A stretch of 5,851 bases of DNA from assembly GCA_009783975.1 (NCBI GenBank), contig WRCL01000135.1:1-5851 (forward strand), in the 5' to 3' direction. This document shows, in pieces, positions 4,594 through 5,851 of this stretch. The stretch comes from Micrococcales bacterium (GTDB lineage: Bacteria; Actinomycetota; Actinomycetes; Actinomycetales; Cellulomonadaceae). The translations under genes and the position numbers were made by a program. The notes below the pieces were generated by a model. The model ran no database searches. It worked only from the letters and a program-made list of their open reading frames with translations, and had not been told where the DNA came from. How positions within the stretch are numbered: the stretch's first letter is position 1; every line of letters starts with the position of its first letter.

Positions 4594-5364
4594 CTGAGCA
4601 CCGCACCACGTCTGGTCGCGTTCGACCTGGACGACACCTTGGCCGCGTCGAAGTCTGCGCTGGAGCCGCAGATGGGCGTCCGGCTTGCCGCGCTGCTCGA
4701 CCTCGTCGAGGTGTGCGTCATCTCCGGGGGGCAGTTCGAGCAGTTCCGGACCCAGGTCGTCGACCAGCTGCCGCCGCTGGACGAGGCCCGCACCGCCCGG
4801 CTGCACCTCATGCCCACATGCGGCACCCAGTACTGGCGTGGCGGGCCGCACGGGTGGGCGCCGGTGTACGCCGAGAACCTCACCGACGACGAGAAACGCC
4901 GCGCGAGCAGCGCCCTGGAGTCCCAGGCCCGGGCGCTTGGGCTCTGGGAAGACCAGACCTGGGGCCCGGTCGTCGAAGACCGTGGCAGCCAGGTGACGTT
5001 CTCTGCCCTCGGCCAGGCCGCCCCGGTCGCGGCCAAGAGCGCCTGGGACCCCACAGGTGAGCGCAAGTCAGCACTGCGGGCGGCGGTCGCGGCGCTCGTA
5101 CCAGACCTCGAGGTGCGCTCAGGCGGGTCGACGTCGGTGGACATCACCCGCAAGGGGATCGACAAGGCGTACGGGATGCGCAAGCTCGCCAAGGTCACCG
5201 GGATCGCGCTGGCCGACATGCTGTTCGTCGGCGACCGGCTCGACCCCGACGGCAACGACTACCCGGTCAAAGCCCTCGGGGTGCCCACGCACGCGGTCGC
5301 CGGGTGGCACGAGACGGTCGACTACCTCGACACCCTCATCGCTGGCCTGCGTTCGCAGCGCTGA
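4594..5364 (+). CDS. HAD-IIB family phosphatase, phosphomannomutase-like, with a CTG start
   Basis: This 256-residue protein belongs to the HAD superfamily with a C2-type cap. Motif I is FDLDDTL (nucleophile Asp11 and acid/base Asp13), motif II VISGG (Ser44), the motif III lysine probably Lys191 in KGIDKAYG, and motif IV GDRLDPDGND (213-222). The segments EDRGSQVTFSALGQ, WDP and GGSTSVDITRKGIDKAYG are strongly reminiscent of eukaryotic-type phosphomannomutases and their bacterial HAD relatives, which act on phosphosugars. The substrate here is unknown. The start is forced: an in-frame TGA lies at 4576-4578, and no ATG, GTG or TTG occurs between it and motif I. TGAGGAG (4581-4587) is 6 bases before CTG 4594; CTG 4591 is an alternative with poor spacing. 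The first conventional start, TTG 4639, would remove the catalytic aspartates. The gene is divergent from the lipoprotein gene and convergent with the next. Confidence 0.88.
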   Translation: MSTAPRLVAFDLDDTLAASKSALEPQMGVRLAALLDLVEVCVISGGQFEQFRTQVVDQLPPLDEARTARLHLMPTCGTQYWRGGPHGWAPVYAENLTDDEKRRASSALESQARALGLWEDQTWGPVVEDRGSQVTFSALGQAAPVAAKSAWDPTGERKSALRAAVAALVPDLEVRSGGSTSVDITRKGIDKAYGMRKLAKVTGIALADMLFVGDRLDPDGNDYPVKALGVPTHAVAGWHETVDYLDTLIAGLRSQR

Positions 5365-5365
5365 C

Positions 5366-5851
5366 TCAGCTGGGCACCGACAGCCAGCTCACCGACGACA
5401 GGTCCTGGTGGGCGAACTCGCGCACGGACTGGCGGGCGGTCTTGACCGCGTGCAGGGCTGCGGACATCGGACCAGAGTCGAACGGGCGCGAGGCGGCCAG
5501 GCACTGGTCGGCCAGGTGCCGCACAGCGGCGACCTGGCGCAGGCCGGACTTCAGCTGGGCGTCGATCGGCTCGGTGAACGGGTCCAGGCGCTGCGAGAGC
5601 CGGTAGCGGGGGATGAGCAGGCGCCATGTGGCCAGCTGGCGCTGGAACGTGCGCATCTCACGCTCGACCTCGACGAGGTCTTGGGCCAAGGTCCGCAGGC
5701 CCTCGTTGGTGACCATGACCTCACGGGCGGCGGTCGTCGCGGTCTCTTCCAGGGCCAAGGCGAGCTCTTGGATGTACAGGGGGGCGCGTTCGGGGGCGTC
5801 GCCGCAGGCCAGCTCACGGGCGAACTCGCCGAGCTGTTCGTCGTGCAGACG
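5366..5851 (-). CDS. Hypothetical helical protein, 5' end outside the window
   Basis: The frame is open from the right window edge to the TGA at 5366-5368, giving 161 residues without the N-terminus. The sequence is rich in Glu, Arg, Leu, Ala and Gln with heptad-like spacing (for example LRTLAQDLVEVEREMRTFQRQL) and no membrane segment, so it is probably all-helical and may form coiled coils. It ends HQDLSSVSWLSVPS. I do not recognise a family. Codon third positions are G/C-rich like those of its neighbours, and the frame runs about 480 bases without a stop on this strand, supporting a real gene. Internal starts near 5758 and 5716 would give shorter proteins, but the helical character continues upstream of both. 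It converges on the HAD gene with one base between stop codons, leaving no separate room for terminators. Confidence 0.65.
   Translation of the reverse strand, partial: RLHDEQLGEFARELACGDAPERAPLYIQELALALEETATTAAREVMVTNEGLRTLAQDLVEVEREMRTFQRQLATWRLLIPRYRLSQRLDPFTEPIDAQLKSGLRQVAAVRHLADQCLAASRPFDSGPMSAALHAVKTARQSVREFAHQDLSSVSWLSVPS

Noticed and set aside
4639..5364. HAD gene starting at TTG 4639
   Set aside because: It would remove motif I with the nucleophile aspartate, and the Shine-Dalgarno lies upstream at 4581-4587.

Overview
The window is GC-rich DNA with strong G/C preference at third codon positions, GTG/CTG/ATG starts and TAnnnT-type -10 boxes. It looks like chromosomal DNA of a high-GC actinobacterium. 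I cannot name the genus from sequence alone.

Layout, left to right. The window opens inside the 3' end of a plus-strand MazF/PemK-type toxin gene (1-189). Converging on it is a minus-strand block, which in transcription order (right to left) encodes: a lipoprotein of unknown function (3772-4404), a Fur-family metalloregulator (3247-3711), then an energy-coupling-factor (ECF) cobalt/nickel importer. The importer comprises CbiM with a fused C-terminal CbiN/NikN-like part (2002-3177), transmembrane coupling protein CbiQ (1068-2009) and ATPase CbiO (212-949). To the right of a 189-bp divergent intergenic region lies a plus-strand HAD-IIB phosphatase resembling eukaryotic-type phosphomannomutases (4594-5364). 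Its only plausible start is a CTG codon. It runs tail-to-tail, with one base between stop codons, into a minus-strand gene of unknown function that leaves the window (5366-5851).

How the genes fit together. CbiM carries the metal-binding residues expected of the family (His2 and His67 when translation starts at GTG 3177). A perfect 14-bp palindrome sits between the fur stop codon and a -10-like box for cbiM. The simplest reading is a metal-uptake operon repressed by the adjacent Fur-type protein when metal is sufficient. cbiM and cbiQ overlap by 8 nt and are probably translationally coupled.

The most unusual structure is a ~92-bp near-perfect hairpin (976-1067). It begins at the base immediately after the cbiQ stop codon and fills most of the cbiQ-cbiO gap. 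Its GGGGACGGTTCCT/AGGAACCGTCCCC core looks like a REP/MITE-type mobile palindrome that has pushed apart two genes normally packed tightly. Other points of interest are the CTG start, 24-bp tandem repeats in the 3' end of cbiM, and a 9-bp perfect inverted repeat with a TAGGGT box on each strand in the divergent promoter region. I see no CRISPR array, tRNA, rRNA, integrase or complete insertion sequence. No completely new multi-gene system is evident.
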